Source of the DNA: Peribacillus asahii
Lineage (GTDB): Bacteria; Bacillota; Bacilli; Bacillales; DSM-1321
Reading direction: 5' to 3'
Length of the DNA: 64,000 nt
Assembly: GCF_003570725.1 (NCBI RefSeq)
Contig: NZ_QWVS01000028.1
Location: 54,129 to 118,128, forward strand
Positions within the stretch are counted from its first letter, which is position 1. Every line of letters begins with the position of its first letter. Positions 8,963 through 17,807 of this stretch are shown here, piece by piece. The notes under the pieces are model-generated. The model searched no databases. It saw only the letters and a list, made by a program, of their open reading frames with translations, and had not been told where the DNA came from. Position numbers and translations under genes: made by a program.

Positions 8963-9655
8963 CTATATATGAAAAAAGAATGGAATAAAGGAGCCAATAA
9001 TCGCACCTAAAATAGCCGTTAATGCCATTGAAATCGAACTCATCGAGAAACTCAGTTCTCCATATTCAGAAGCCTTCGACGTTCCTAGTGCGTGTGATGC
9101 GCTGCCAAGAGCAATTCCTTTCCCCATATCACTATTAATACGGCTCCATTTCAAAAAAGAAGGTCCTAATATAACTCCAACAAAGCCTGCAATCATCACA
9201 AATACAACGGTAATAGCTGGAATACCACCTAATTGAGCAGAAACTTCCATTGCTATAGGGGTTGTAATCGATTTTGGTAAAAGCGAGAGAATCATATCTT
9301 TATGTAGCCCAAATACAAATGCCAATATAGAACCGCTAATTATTCCCACAAACAACCCAATACATACACCTGTAACAATGGGTGCTAAATGCTTCATTAA
9401 CATTTTTCTTTGATTATATAAAGGATAAGCTAAAGCGACAACAGCTGGCCCCAGCAAAAAATTAATCCATTTTCCGCCGATTAGATATGTGTTATAAGGA
9501 ATATGGAAACAAATAAGAAAAGCTATAATGATTAGCACTGTTGTTAAAATTGGTGATAAAAGCGGTGAAGAGAAACGTACATATAACCGATTCATAGCTA
9601 AATAGATGATAACTGTTAACGTAATTATAAGGATTGCGATGAGTGTTTGTGCCAC
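8963..9655 (-). CDS. LrgB/CidB family membrane protein
   Basis: Integral membrane protein of about 230 residues with many hydrophobic segments and the family region PKSITTPIAMEVSAQLGG, followed by GIALGSASHALGTSKA. LrgB/CidB proteins act with a small LrgA/CidA partner; in B. subtilis one such pair (PftAB) carries pyruvate, others are tied to autolysis control. The start is uncertain: the GTG used here overlaps the upstream gene by 31 bases and has only a poor ribosome site. No LytST two-component genes are in view, so pyruvate transport versus murein-hydrolase control cannot be settled here. Confidence 0.88.
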   Translation of the reverse strand: MAQTLIAILIITLTVIIYLAMNRLYVRFSSPLLSPILTTVLIIIAFLICFHIPYNTYLIGGKWINFLLGPAVVALAYPLYNQRKMLMKHLAPIVTGVCIGLFVGIISGSILAFVFGLHKDMILSLLPKSITTPIAMEVSAQLGGIPAITVVFVMIAGFVGVILGPSFLKWSRINSDMGKGIALGSASHALGTSKASEYGELSFSMSSISMALTAILGAIIGSFIPFFFHI

Positions 9656-10029
9656 TTTTTCTTCTGCTCTCTTTCTTTCGTTTTATTTCCAACAACTTCA
9701 CTAGATTTCCCTGCTGCGATCATAGTGATGATTGTACTAATAACAACAACTAAAAGGATTAAAACTCCCTTGCCGGTAAAAAGCTCCGGGTACTTAATAA
9801 TTCCTACTAGCGTTGGGACAAATAACAGTGGTAAAAAAGCTAATAAAAATCCCGCTCCTTGTTTAATCCATTTAACGGAGAAAATATTTAAAGATAATCC
9901 AAGGAAAAGTAACAGTAATCCTATAATACTCCCTGGTAATGGAATATGTAGGTAGGTATGCACTAGATCACCAAGAAATGAAAAACCGAATAATATTGCA
10001 ATTTGTACAATAATTCTGATGATATTCAT
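9625..10029 (-). CDS. LrgA/CidA family holin-like membrane protein
   Basis: Small membrane protein of 134 residues with four hydrophobic segments and the family signature LHIPLPGSIIGLLLLFL, then WIKQGAGFLLAFLPLLFVP. The C-terminal tail is short and basic. It is the upstream partner of the LrgB-like gene, with coding overlap, as in lrgAB, cidAB and pftAB operons. The ribosome site is weak (GGGATAAC nine bases ahead of the ATG). Confidence 0.88.
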   Translation of the reverse strand: MNIIRIIVQIAILFGFSFLGDLVHTYLHIPLPGSIIGLLLLFLGLSLNIFSVKWIKQGAGFLLAFLPLLFVPTLVGIIKYPELFTGKGVLILLVVVISTIITMIAAGKSSEVVGNKTKEREQKKKWHKHSSQSL

Positions 10030-10303
10030 AAATAAATAGTTATCCCTTTTTAGGACAACTATCCTCCTTCTCTTTTAGACTATGTTAAATCCTGTATTCT
10101 TTCAAAATCATTATACTCCCTTTTCCCCCTTCACGAAACCTTAACAATTGAAGCTCTCTTTTTACATCATTTCCACCTTTTATTAACAATCTTCTTCTAT
10201 GTTTCTGATGAAGTATTGAAAGTAGTAAAATAAGAATAAGCAAACCTAAAAGGAACCCCTTATTTTGTTATATTTAAGTTGAATGGAGCAAACGTATGAA
10301 CAT
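10030..10303. other. Intergenic space upstream of lrgA-like gene
   Basis: AT-rich stretch that must hold the lrgAB-like promoter. I see no gene of useful length and no clear operator here. Confidence 0.5.
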
Positions 10304-10349
10304 AAACGGGTCGTATATATTAGACATGTCTAATATATACGACCCGTTT
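10304..10349. repeat. 46-bp perfect palindrome with no loop
   Basis: The left arm from 10304 contains ACGGGTCGTATATATTAGA and the right arm is its exact reverse complement, meeting at the centre ACATGT (10324-10329). There are 23 paired bases on each side and no spacer. A T run (TTTTTTATTTC) overlaps and follows the right arm, so it could act as a plus-strand terminator, but no gene precedes it on that strand. It could also be a dimeric-protein operator. Confidence 0.85.
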
Positions 10350-10479
10350 TTTATTTCTTGTTGAATAAGGAGCAGGTAAATAACAGAAAGTTTATGGTAT
10401 AATTATCATAAATAACCATTCGAGAAACGAAATAAAGCAACCATTCTAAAAATTAAACCTTTTGAGAGGGCGATGAAAG

Positions 10480-11133
10480 TTGATAATGGATAGTAAACAA
10501 TCAATTAGTAAAGAACAAACTATTTTTAATCACATCGGAAATAAAATCAAAACAGAAGATAGAGAAATTAATATAATTGCTAGATTAGAAGAACCACTAA
10601 TAGTAATTTTAGGAAATGTTTTGAGTGAAGAAGAATGTGACGAACTAATTAGATTGTCACAAGACAAAGTGCATCGTTCTAAAATTGGAGTCACACGCGA
10701 AGTAAATGAGATCAGAACAAGTAGTGGTATGTTTTTCCAACTAAATGAAAATGACATCATTACTAGAATTGAAAAAAGAATATCATCTATTATGAATATA
10801 CCCATTGAACATGGAGAAGGTATTCAAATTCTTAAATATACTCCTGGTCAAGAGTACAAAGCTCATTTTGATTTTTTCACCTCTGCAAGTAAAGCAACAA
10901 AAAATAATAGAATCAGCACGATTGTCATGTACTTAAATGATGTGGAACATGGAGGAGAAACTTTTTTTCCTAAACTAAATTTTTCAATATCCCCAGGAAA
11001 AGGAATGGCCGTTTATTTCGAATATTTCTATAACGACAAAAACATAAACGAACTAACTTTACATGGTGGAGCGCCAGTTATAACTGGCGAAAAATGGGTT
11101 GCTACACAATGGATGAGAAGACAAAAACAGTAG
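10480..11133 (+). CDS. Prolyl 4-hydroxylase-like 2-oxoglutarate/Fe(II) dioxygenase
   Basis: Predicted dioxygenase of 217 residues. The iron ligands are His129 and Asp131 (AHFDFF) and His195 (LHGG), with Lys205 (GEKWVATQW) placed to bind 2-oxoglutarate. The order and spacing match the P4Hc fold of bacterial collagen-type prolyl hydroxylases such as that of B. anthracis. I start at TTG 10480 because GAGAGGG lies nine bases ahead; the ATG at 10486 is possible. No signal peptide is seen. The target is unknown: a prolyl residue in a cellular protein is plausible, but there is no collagen-like gene in the window. Confidence 0.85.
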   Translation: MIMDSKQSISKEQTIFNHIGNKIKTEDREINIIARLEEPLIVILGNVLSEEECDELIRLSQDKVHRSKIGVTREVNEIRTSSGMFFQLNENDIITRIEKRISSIMNIPIEHGEGIQILKYTPGQEYKAHFDFFTSASKATKNNRISTIVMYLNDVEHGGETFFPKLNFSISPGKGMAVYFEYFYNDKNINELTLHGGAPVITGEKWVATQWMRRQKQ

Positions 11134-11249
11134 ATTCTTCACCTGCACTCTTACATTCTAAAACAGACGCACCCTCTCAGAAATCATTGTAGAGACTTAA
11201 CTAAAACTTATCCATTTATCACGTAAAGAGACAATAGAAATAGCATACA

Positions 11250-11291
11250 AAAACGAGTATAAAATCGACAAGATTTTATACTCGTTTTTTT
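11250..11291 (+). terminator. Terminator of the dioxygenase gene
   Basis: Near-perfect arms ACGAGTATAAAATC and its complement around a GACAA loop, then seven T on the plus strand. Confidence 0.85.
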
Positions 11292-11370
11292 GTTGTTATA
11301 TAAGGATTTATCGCTCTTTTACGATGAATTGATAATCGAAATACCAAGAAGAAAAAAGAAAACCATTTGT

Positions 11371-12753
11371 CTATTTCTTAAAATGCAAGCCCATTTTCGT
11401 CCAGCCGCTTATTAAACTTAAAAATGGACAAAGAATGCAGAAGAATGCAAACGGTGCATATTCAAGCGTTGTAACACCGAGCACCTGCGTAAGAAATACA
11501 CCACAAACCCCCCACGGGACAAGCGGGTTCACAACCGTTCCTGCGTCCTCTAATACTCGGGCTAAAGATTTCCCTTCCAGCCCTAATTCGCTATATTTGT
11601 TTTGAAAAGCTTTCCCTGGTAATAAAACAGATAAATATTGCTCCCCAGCTAGGAAATTCACACCAATTCCTGCGAAAACGGTTGCTGAAACTAATCGACC
11701 TACATTAATCAGCATTTTTTGAATCGCATGTAAAATCGATGGAATAATACCAAGTTCAAATAATAGTCCTCCCATTGCAAGAGCTAGTAACACAAGCGAA
11801 ATGGAAAAATACATACTTTGAATTCCACCGCGAGATAATATTGTATCAAGCTGCTCTACTCCACTATTTAGGACAAAGCCAGAGTATAATACATCTGACA
11901 TTTCTTTAACTGTTTGTGCTGGCGTTTCTATAAACGTAATGACGATCGCAGATACAATACCCGCAGCTAATGTCGGAATCGCAGATATTTTTTTCAAAGC
12001 CATTCCTCCGATGATAATAAACGGCAATAAGCTCCAAGGACTAATTGTTGTATACATACTCAACGCTGTTACCATATCTTCAATTTCCTGCACTTTACTT
12101 CCACTAGATTGCGGTGAAAGGAAGAAAAAGAGTGCAAGCGTTACCACAAAACCAGGAATCGTTGTCCACAACATATTCTTAATATGTTCAAATAATGGAA
12201 CACCAACTGTTTCAGAAGCTAGATTCGTAGTATCAGATAGTGGTGACATTTTATCCCCAAGGAATGCACCAGAAATAATTGCGCCCGCAGTAATCGCTAA
12301 TGATAAATCTAACGCACCTGCCATTCCGATAAAAGCAACACCGATTGTTGCTGACGTCGTTAATGAACTACCTATACATAAGCCAATTAAAGACGTAATC
12401 AAAAAGACCACCGCGTAAAAAGCCTGACCCGAAATAAACTCAAAACCGTAAAACATAATCGTCGGAATCGTACCGCTTGCCATCCAGCTAGAGATTAACA
12501 TCCCGATTAAAAAGAAAATATAAATTGCTCCTAAACCAGATGTTGCCCCTTGCACCATCGCTCTTTCCATAGCAGAAAACGAAATTCCTTTCATCCTGCC
12601 ATATAATAATAGAAAGAAAACTCCTCCTAGTATCGGCATATGAGGAGTCATTTTAAAATGAATAATCCCCATTCCAATGATAATAAATAAGCAAGCAAGT
12701 ATAATCGTTGCTTCTAGCCATGGGAGTTTAAGTTTCGCATTTTCTAGTTTCAT
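11371..12753 (-). CDS. nhaC: Na+/H+ antiporter, NhaC family
   Basis: Polytopic antiporter of about 460 residues with roughly 11-12 hydrophobic segments, the expected length. Recognisable family stretches are GSSLTTSATIGVAFIG, GDKMSPLSDTTNLASE and GVNFLAGEQYLSVLLPG. I prefer the ATG at 12753, eight bases after GGGGA, over the one at 12759. NhaC proteins exchange sodium for protons; the relative MleN exchanges malate and lactate, and no mleA-like gene is adjacent to argue for that role. Single gene, convergent with the dioxygenase gene. Confidence 0.88.
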   Translation of the reverse strand: MKLENAKLKLPWLEATIILACLFIIIGMGIIHFKMTPHMPILGGVFFLLLYGRMKGISFSAMERAMVQGATSGLGAIYIFFLIGMLISSWMASGTIPTIMFYGFEFISGQAFYAVVFLITSLIGLCIGSSLTTSATIGVAFIGMAGALDLSLAITAGAIISGAFLGDKMSPLSDTTNLASETVGVPLFEHIKNMLWTTIPGFVVTLALFFFLSPQSSGSKVQEIEDMVTALSMYTTISPWSLLPFIIIGGMALKKISAIPTLAAGIVSAIVITFIETPAQTVKEMSDVLYSGFVLNSGVEQLDTILSRGGIQSMYFSISLVLLALAMGGLLFELGIIPSILHAIQKMLINVGRLVSATVFAGIGVNFLAGEQYLSVLLPGKAFQNKYSELGLEGKSLARVLEDAGTVVNPLVPWGVCGVFLTQVLGVTTLEYAPFAFFCILCPFLSLISGWTKMGLHFKK

Positions 12754-13034
12754 AAACATTTCCCCACTTTAATAATGTCGATTTCTCTAATGTCTATATT
12801 ATTTTTATACATAAACGCTTTTGCGCATAAAAGCATAAAAAGATTTTAAGGGAAAATAGTATGTAAGTCAATGAGATCCCTTTTATACCTACAATTCCGA
12901 TAATTCACTCAATTCATTTATGTATCTATCCATCTCTCTTCAAACATCTTTATAATACTAAAATAGTGATAATCTTATATTTTTGTTAAACTATTCATAT
13001 AGGAGATTTGTAAAAATAATTTGGAGAGTAGATG

Positions 13035-13721
13035 ATGAAAAGAAAACGAACACGATTTAATATAACTTTTGGAATAGCTACCCTATTTTTTATTTGTGTA
13101 ATGATTCTTCTATTTCATACAATCGAACAGTTTTTACACTCAACAAAAACAACCACTGAGACAATAGCAGAAACGAAAGTAGACTCTTTTGCAGATGTTA
13201 AAAAATACAGTTCTCTCCTTGAAGATGAATTAGAAAAGTATGAGCTTGAGGAATATACAATCGTTCTTTTATCCTTGATGCAGCAAGAAAGTCGAGGAAA
13301 AGGCGGAGATCCGATGCAGTCTTCTGAATCAGCAGGCCTTGCCCCTAATACAATTACAGATCCTAAAGAAAGTATTAAACAGGGCGTAAAGCACTTTCGT
13401 CGTGTTCTTCAATATGGAAAGAAAAAAGATGTTGATTTTCCAACGATTATTCAATCATACAATATGGGGATAGGCTATATTCATTACATCGCAAAAAACG
13501 GCGGCACACATAGCGAAGAGCTAGCAAAGAGTTTTTCAATGATTCAAGTGAAAAAAAATCCAAAGCTCTATAATTGCGGCGGAGATAAAGACAATTTTCG
13601 CTATCCTTACTGCTATGGAGACTTCACTTATACAACTAAAGTCACTGAAAACATTGAAATGATTTCCAATGATAGCATTCCAACCATGAGCACAGAACAA
13701 ATCACAGGTAAAGCTTTTTGA
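13035..13721 (+). CDS. Membrane-anchored lysozyme-like (CwlT-type) hydrolase
   Basis: About 228 residues. A basic start and one hydrophobic segment (residues 12-32) act as anchor or uncleaved signal. The domain that follows resembles the N-terminal muramidase of CwlT: catalytic-type Glu in SLMQQESRGKGGDP, then SAGLAPNTITDP, SIKQGVKHF and IIQSYNMGIGYI. There is no C-terminal NlpC/P60 domain, so this is a single-domain form. The second ATG (13035) is better placed behind GGAGAG than 13032. It probably trims peptidoglycan outside the membrane. The next gene encodes a CAP-domain surface protein. Confidence 0.82.
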   Translation: MKRKRTRFNITFGIATLFFICVMILLFHTIEQFLHSTKTTTETIAETKVDSFADVKKYSSLLEDELEKYELEEYTIVLLSLMQQESRGKGGDPMQSSESAGLAPNTITDPKESIKQGVKHFRRVLQYGKKKDVDFPTIIQSYNMGIGYIHYIAKNGGTHSEELAKSFSMIQVKKNPKLYNCGGDKDNFRYPYCYGDFTYTTKVTENIEMISNDSIPTMSTEQITGKAF

Positions 13722-13745
13722 GGTTTACCTGTGATTTGTTTTTGT
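13700..13745 (+). terminator. Terminator overlapping the 3' end of the lysozyme-like gene
   Basis: Arms AATCACAGGTAAA and TTTACCTGTGATT, then GTTTTTGTG. The left arm encodes the last residues of the protein, so the coding end was shaped by the terminator. Confidence 0.85.
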
Positions 13746-13851
13746 GAAATTCCACTTTTTACAAGGTCGTTACCTTTTCTTTTGATGATTAATCATTATA
13801 CAATAACTTTACTGCATCCCGGTTAATACGTTAAACAAAGGAGGTATTACA

Positions 13852-14994
13852 TTGAGGGGGCTTACCAAAATTCTTGTCCTTCTATGCCTAGTCGGCTTTA
13901 TTTGGTATAAATATGGAGAAGATCTTGCAGATTCTAACTACCAAGCAGCATACGAAGATATGCAATCTGATATTCGTACTGTCATTAATAATCCTAACGT
14001 TTCAACTTCGCTTGATACACTGCAAGATGGTCTCGATTATTTAGTTGGGGAACTAAACCAAGTATTAGATCGGATCCCAAGTGAAGACAAACAACAAATC
14101 CAAGAACAAGTAGAACAGCCTAATTTAAAAACACCTGACAAACAATCTCTCTCTGTCTATAATATTGAGCTTGGTGATTCTAAAGAAGACGTTGAAAAAC
14201 AAGCAGGTACAGCCAAGCGTTCTTCTTATAATGAATACGGTGTAAAATGGTACGCTTATCATAAAAACTATCACAACTTCTTCATGGCCGCTTATGATGA
14301 AAATGAAAAAGTAGTCGGTTTATATACAAATCAAGATTTAATTTCGGCGAAACAAGGGATTAAATTAGGAAGTGCAAAAGATACCGTTCTTAAGCAATTC
14401 GGTGAACCGATTACAAAGATTCGAAAAGGTTTTGTCTTTTATCAACTGCAAAACAACGATGAATATCATTTATTTCATTTAGATGATAGTTATGTGACCA
14501 TCTTTTATGATAAACATGAAGACAATACCGTAACAGCTGTACAAATCATAAGTGAAGAACTAGAAGAACAAAAGAAAGATTTTTATGTCGAAGCAAGTCC
14601 ACAATTAAAGGAAGGCTTTGAATTTCAACTGTTTGATTTAACAAATGCCGCTAGAGTTGAGCACAATCTTCCTGCTCTTTCTTGGGATAATACTGTAAAA
14701 GAAACAGCCCGCGATCACAGTTCAGATATGGCTGCAAATAATTATTTCGATCATACAAATTTGAAAGGGCAATCCCCCTTTGATCGAATGAAAGAAGATA
14801 ATATTCGCTTTAGAGTAGCCGGTGAAAACCTTGCTGCTGGCCAATTAAGCAGCATCTTTGCTCATGAAGGTCTTATGAACTCACTTGGACATCGTGAAAA
14901 TATTTTGCATAATGACTTTGAATCATTAGGAGTAGGCGTAGCCTTTAATTCGGAATACAAACCATATTATACAGAGAATTTTTTAACAAAATAA
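13852..14994 (+). CDS. CAP-domain extracellular protein, YlbC-like
   Basis: Protein of 380 residues. A TTG start sits seven bases after AAAGGAGG. The N-terminus (LTKILVLLCLVGFIWYKYG) is a short membrane anchor. Residues of about 105-235 match the CAP-associated N-terminal domain with two repeats of the form LGDSKEDVEKQAG and LGSAKDTVLKQFG. Residues of about 255-378 are a CAP/SCP domain with DLTNAARVEHNLPALSWD, HSSDMAANNYFDHTN and GENLAAG, the usual cavity residues. The layout equals B. subtilis YlbC. Function of YlbC is not settled; it should act at the cell surface. Confidence 0.85.
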   Translation: MRGLTKILVLLCLVGFIWYKYGEDLADSNYQAAYEDMQSDIRTVINNPNVSTSLDTLQDGLDYLVGELNQVLDRIPSEDKQQIQEQVEQPNLKTPDKQSLSVYNIELGDSKEDVEKQAGTAKRSSYNEYGVKWYAYHKNYHNFFMAAYDENEKVVGLYTNQDLISAKQGIKLGSAKDTVLKQFGEPITKIRKGFVFYQLQNNDEYHLFHLDDSYVTIFYDKHEDNTVTAVQIISEELEEQKKDFYVEASPQLKEGFEFQLFDLTNAARVEHNLPALSWDNTVKETARDHSSDMAANNYFDHTNLKGQSPFDRMKEDNIRFRVAGENLAAGQLSSIFAHEGLMNSLGHRENILHNDFESLGVGVAFNSEYKPYYTENFLTK

Positions 14995-15123
14995 GAACAT
15001 ATACCCTTGAATAATGCACCCAACCTCCTTATTATGATGGAAAATAAGTGCGGATTACTTGTGACATATGATGAACAGTGAGTTATGTTCATACATGTAG
15101 AAAATATGTAGGAGATTTAAAAA

Positions 15124-15714
15124 GTGAAGAGTATTGTACAAAATTTTATTAAGGGTATTTTAACGATTGTACCCATTATTCTAGTTATATATGTTGTTTT
15201 TAAAACATTTATTTTTTTAGATAGCATTCTTGGTAATGTATTAAAACCTTATTTAAAGGAAGATTACATCCCTGGAATTGGTCTATTAGCGACGATTGCC
15301 CTCATCACACTTTTAGGCTGGTTGTCTACGAAGTTTTTGACAGGAACAATAATTGGGTTGATTGATAAGCTTCTTGAACATATCCCAATTGTTAAAACAA
15401 TCTACTCTGTAATTAAAGACACCATTCATTCATTTCTTGGTGAGAAAAAATCTTTTTCGAAGGTAGCCCTAATTACGATACCCGGCACAGACATCAAAAG
15501 CATGGGATTCATTACAACAGAAGATTTAGAAAGTTTTTATGATCCGTTAAAAAACTATGTTGCTGTTTATATTCAGCAAACCTTTCAAATAGCTGGTGTG
15601 ACCTTATTGATTCCAAAAGATCAGGTAGAGGTGATTGATGTAAAGCCGGAAGAAGCAATGAAATTTATTCTATCCGGGGGAATGACCTCTAAAAAAGAAA
15701 AACAGAAGATGTAA
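15124..15714 (+). CDS. DUF502 family membrane protein
   Basis: Protein of 196 residues with two hydrophobic segments in the first 80 residues and a soluble C-terminal half. Family stretches: FIKGILTIVPIILVIYV at the start, LLEHIPIVKTIYSVIKD and KVALITIPGTDIKSMGF. The GTG start follows TAGGAGATTT. DUF502 proteins have no established role. A putative basic tail (SKKEKQKM) ends the protein. It has its own space on both sides. Confidence 0.85.
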   Translation: MKSIVQNFIKGILTIVPIILVIYVVFKTFIFLDSILGNVLKPYLKEDYIPGIGLLATIALITLLGWLSTKFLTGTIIGLIDKLLEHIPIVKTIYSVIKDTIHSFLGEKKSFSKVALITIPGTDIKSMGFITTEDLESFYDPLKNYVAVYIQQTFQIAGVTLLIPKDQVEVIDVKPEEAMKFILSGGMTSKKEKQKM

Positions 15715-15761
15715 ATATAGTCATCCTCGATTAAAATCGTACAACATTTAATATTTGTCAA

Positions 15762-15805
15762 CAAAAAAGCGACCGTGTTATTCAATACTACTAACACGAT
15801 CGCTT
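15762..15805 (-). terminator. Terminator of the 47-residue minus-strand gene
   Basis: Arms AAGCGACCGTGTTA and TAACACGATCGCTT with one mismatch; on the minus strand the stem ends in TTTTTTG. It lies 12 bases after the stop of the small gene at 15818-15961, which supports that gene as real. Confidence 0.75.
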
Positions 15806-15817
15806 ATACTTTTATCT

Positions 15818-15961
15818 TCATGATATTCGCACTTTTTCCTTATCTAATTGACCCGAAGCATCTCTATAAAATTGATGAAATAAATATGTCAAATACGAAT
15901 TTAATTCAAATCGATCTTCTTGAACAAAATCAGATAATCGTAATTTATTTTCTGTAGACAT
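15818..15961 (-). CDS. Small hypothetical protein (47 residues)
   Basis: The frame begins MSTENKLRLSDFVQEDR and ends DKEKVRIS. A strong purine-rich ribosome site (GGGAGAGAGGGAG) precedes the ATG at 15961 and a terminator follows the stop. TATAAT lies on the minus strand about 30 bases upstream. The composition is that of a small soluble, partly helical protein. I do not recognise the family. Confidence 0.6.
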   Translation of the reverse strand: MSTENKLRLSDFVQEDRFELNSYLTYLFHQFYRDASGQLDKEKVRIS

Positions 15962-16184
15962 CGCTTCTCCCTCTCTCCCTTATTTTTTTATTATAATCCC
16001 TTGGCTATTATTGTTTTAGACATCCCTTTTTAAGTTTTTGTAAATATCCAATAGAGCTCCTCACAAAACCATTCACAAGAAATTATGTTGTATAGGCCCC
16101 ACCTACGCCTAATACCATGATGGCCACGCATGCCATCCACCTATCTATAATTATAAAGAAAACGCTTACATTTTCCAATAACTT

Positions 16185-16394
16185 TCATACAACAAGTTTC
16201 GACACATTCCATAATGTTTCTCCAGATTCGACAGTATGTTGACGAGCAGCGCGAGGAATGATGAGCGCTTGACCAATTACTAATCGGCCACTATCTGGAA
16301 GTTCATTCACTGCCACAAGCCGTGCAAAATCTACGCCATAACGACTCGCAATCTGCCACAATGTTTCTCCCGGTGTTACAACATGAATAAGCAT
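16185..16394 (-). pseudogene. Truncated LysM gene, 5' remnant of a YaaH-like spore glycosidase
   Basis: From the ATG at 16394 (after AAGGGGGG) the product starts MLIHVVTPGETLWQIASRYG, one full LysM repeat, then a second LysM begins (HTVESGETLWNVSK) and stops after a few residues. This opening is that of YaaH/SleL-type enzymes, in which two LysM repeats lead into a glycosyl hydrolase 18 domain. That domain is absent here and I find no continuation in 16012-16184. Either the 3' part was lost, or a 69-residue LysM protein survives. A terminator at 16466 separates it from the aminotransferase gene. Confidence 0.6.
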
Positions 16395-16465
16395 AGTACC
16401 CCCCTTACCCCAAGATCCTATCCCTAATGTATGCCGCCATTTATCTATCCATGTAACTCCTAACT

Positions 16466-16498
16466 CAAAAAAGGAAGGGACACTTGACGTCCCCTCCT
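16466..16498 (-). terminator. Terminator of the aminotransferase gene
   Basis: Arms GGAAGGGAC (16473-16481) and GTCCCCTCC (16489-16497), then TTTTTTGAG on the minus strand, just after the aminotransferase stop codon. Confidence 0.8.
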
Positions 16499-16511
16499 GT
16501 TTCTCATTCAT

Positions 16512-17678
16512 TTATTTCTGTAAAAATTCTTGAATTCGCTTCGCTGCTTCTCTCAGTCTTTCAGCCGGCTGCACTAAAGCCATGCGAACATATCCTTCCC
16601 CTTCCTTTCCAAAAGCATCTCCAGGAACGACTGCGACGCCGGCTTTATCAATCAACTCATAAGCAAATTCACGCGACTTCCAACCAGCAGGAATTTTTGC
16701 CCAAACAAACATCGTCGCAGCTGATTTAGGTACTTCCCAGCCAGCTTTAGCTAGTCCAGATAACAAAGCATCTCGACGTTCCTCATACTCTTTCACTTGT
16801 TCAGAAAGAATATCTGGATCTGCCATAAGTGCTTTTTCAGCTGCTTTTTGAATGGGATAAAAAATGCCATAATCAATATGAGATTTTAATGTAGCTAAAA
16901 TATTTAGCGCTTCTTTATTTCCAACTACATAACCAATACGGCAACCTGCCATATTAAAAGTTTTCGATAAAGAATTGAACTCAATTCCTACCTCTTTTGC
17001 TCCCGGAATAGACATAAAGCTAATTTGCGGATGATGATCGAAAATTAATTCAGAATAAGCAAAATCATGAACAACTAAAATGTGATGCTTTTTCGCAAAC
17101 TCAATAACCTCTTTAAAAAACTCTTCATTTGCTAAGGCTGTTACTGGATTTCCCGGGTAACTAATAATCATCATTTTTGTTTTTTTCAATACATCTTCTG
17201 GAATTTGATTAAGCTGCGGCAAAAATTGATTTTCTGCCGTTAAAGGCATTGGATAAATGATTCCTCCAGCCAGTGATACACTAGCTTCATAGATTGGATA
17301 ACCAGGATCTGGTACTAATACATAGTCTCCTGGATTAATAATAGCTGTCGCTAAATGGGCAAGCCCATCTTGTGAACCCATAAGTTGCAGCACTTCTTGT
17401 TCTGCATCAAGCTCAACTCCGTAACGATTTCTATAAAAATAACAAACTGCATCATGAAATTCCGTTATCCCTTTTAACGTATAACCATATTTGCTTGTAT
17501 CTTTCGCATATTCAATTAGCGTATCAATGACAAAGGAAGGAGGGGGTAAATCCGGGCTTCCTACACTTAAATCGATTACATCCTTCCCTTTTTGCAATGC
17601 CTCTTGTTTCCGACCTGCTACTTCCATAAAAACTCCTGTTGTTAACTGTGCCACTTTTTCTGACGCTGTAAATTGCAT
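16512..17678 (-). CDS. Class I/II PLP aminotransferase, LL-DAP aminotransferase-like
   Basis: Enzyme of 388 residues, fold type I. The PLP lysine is in SLSKTFNMAGCRIGY; the cofactor-contacting SYPGNPVTA and DFAYSELIF motifs and a C-terminal substrate arginine region (GYVRMALVQP) are present. The opening (VIDLSVGSPDLPPP, YGYTLKGITEFHDAV) is that of the LL-diaminopimelate/aspartate/methionine aminotransferase group. AAGGGGAATGTTAC precedes the ATG. The exact amino donor cannot be told. It is a single-gene unit bounded by terminators. Confidence 0.85.
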   Translation of the reverse strand: MQFTASEKVAQLTTGVFMEVAGRKQEALQKGKDVIDLSVGSPDLPPPSFVIDTLIEYAKDTSKYGYTLKGITEFHDAVCYFYRNRYGVELDAEQEVLQLMGSQDGLAHLATAIINPGDYVLVPDPGYPIYEASVSLAGGIIYPMPLTAENQFLPQLNQIPEDVLKKTKMMIISYPGNPVTALANEEFFKEVIEFAKKHHILVVHDFAYSELIFDHHPQISFMSIPGAKEVGIEFNSLSKTFNMAGCRIGYVVGNKEALNILATLKSHIDYGIFYPIQKAAEKALMADPDILSEQVKEYEERRDALLSGLAKAGWEVPKSAATMFVWAKIPAGWKSREFAYELIDKAGVAVVPGDAFGKEGEGYVRMALVQPAERLREAAKRIQEFLQK

Positions 17679-17744
17679 GTAACATTCCCCTTTTAAAGTT
17701 TATATCCAATTTTCTCTACTTTTTGAATCTTGAATAATATTATT

Positions 17745-17788
17745 ATAGCAAAATAAAGAGGAAGAACACCCTATTTTAGTGTTCTTCC
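17745..17788 (-). terminator. Terminator of the CapA-like gene
   Basis: Arms GGAAGAACAC (17760-17769) and GTGTTCTTCC (17779-17788), followed on the minus strand by CTCTTTATTTTG. Confidence 0.75.
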
Positions 17789-17807
17789 TTCCATCCTACT
17801 ATCATCT

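Noticed and set aside
11939..12418. Open frame of 159 codons antisense to nhaC
   Set aside because: Shadow frame with no start signals.
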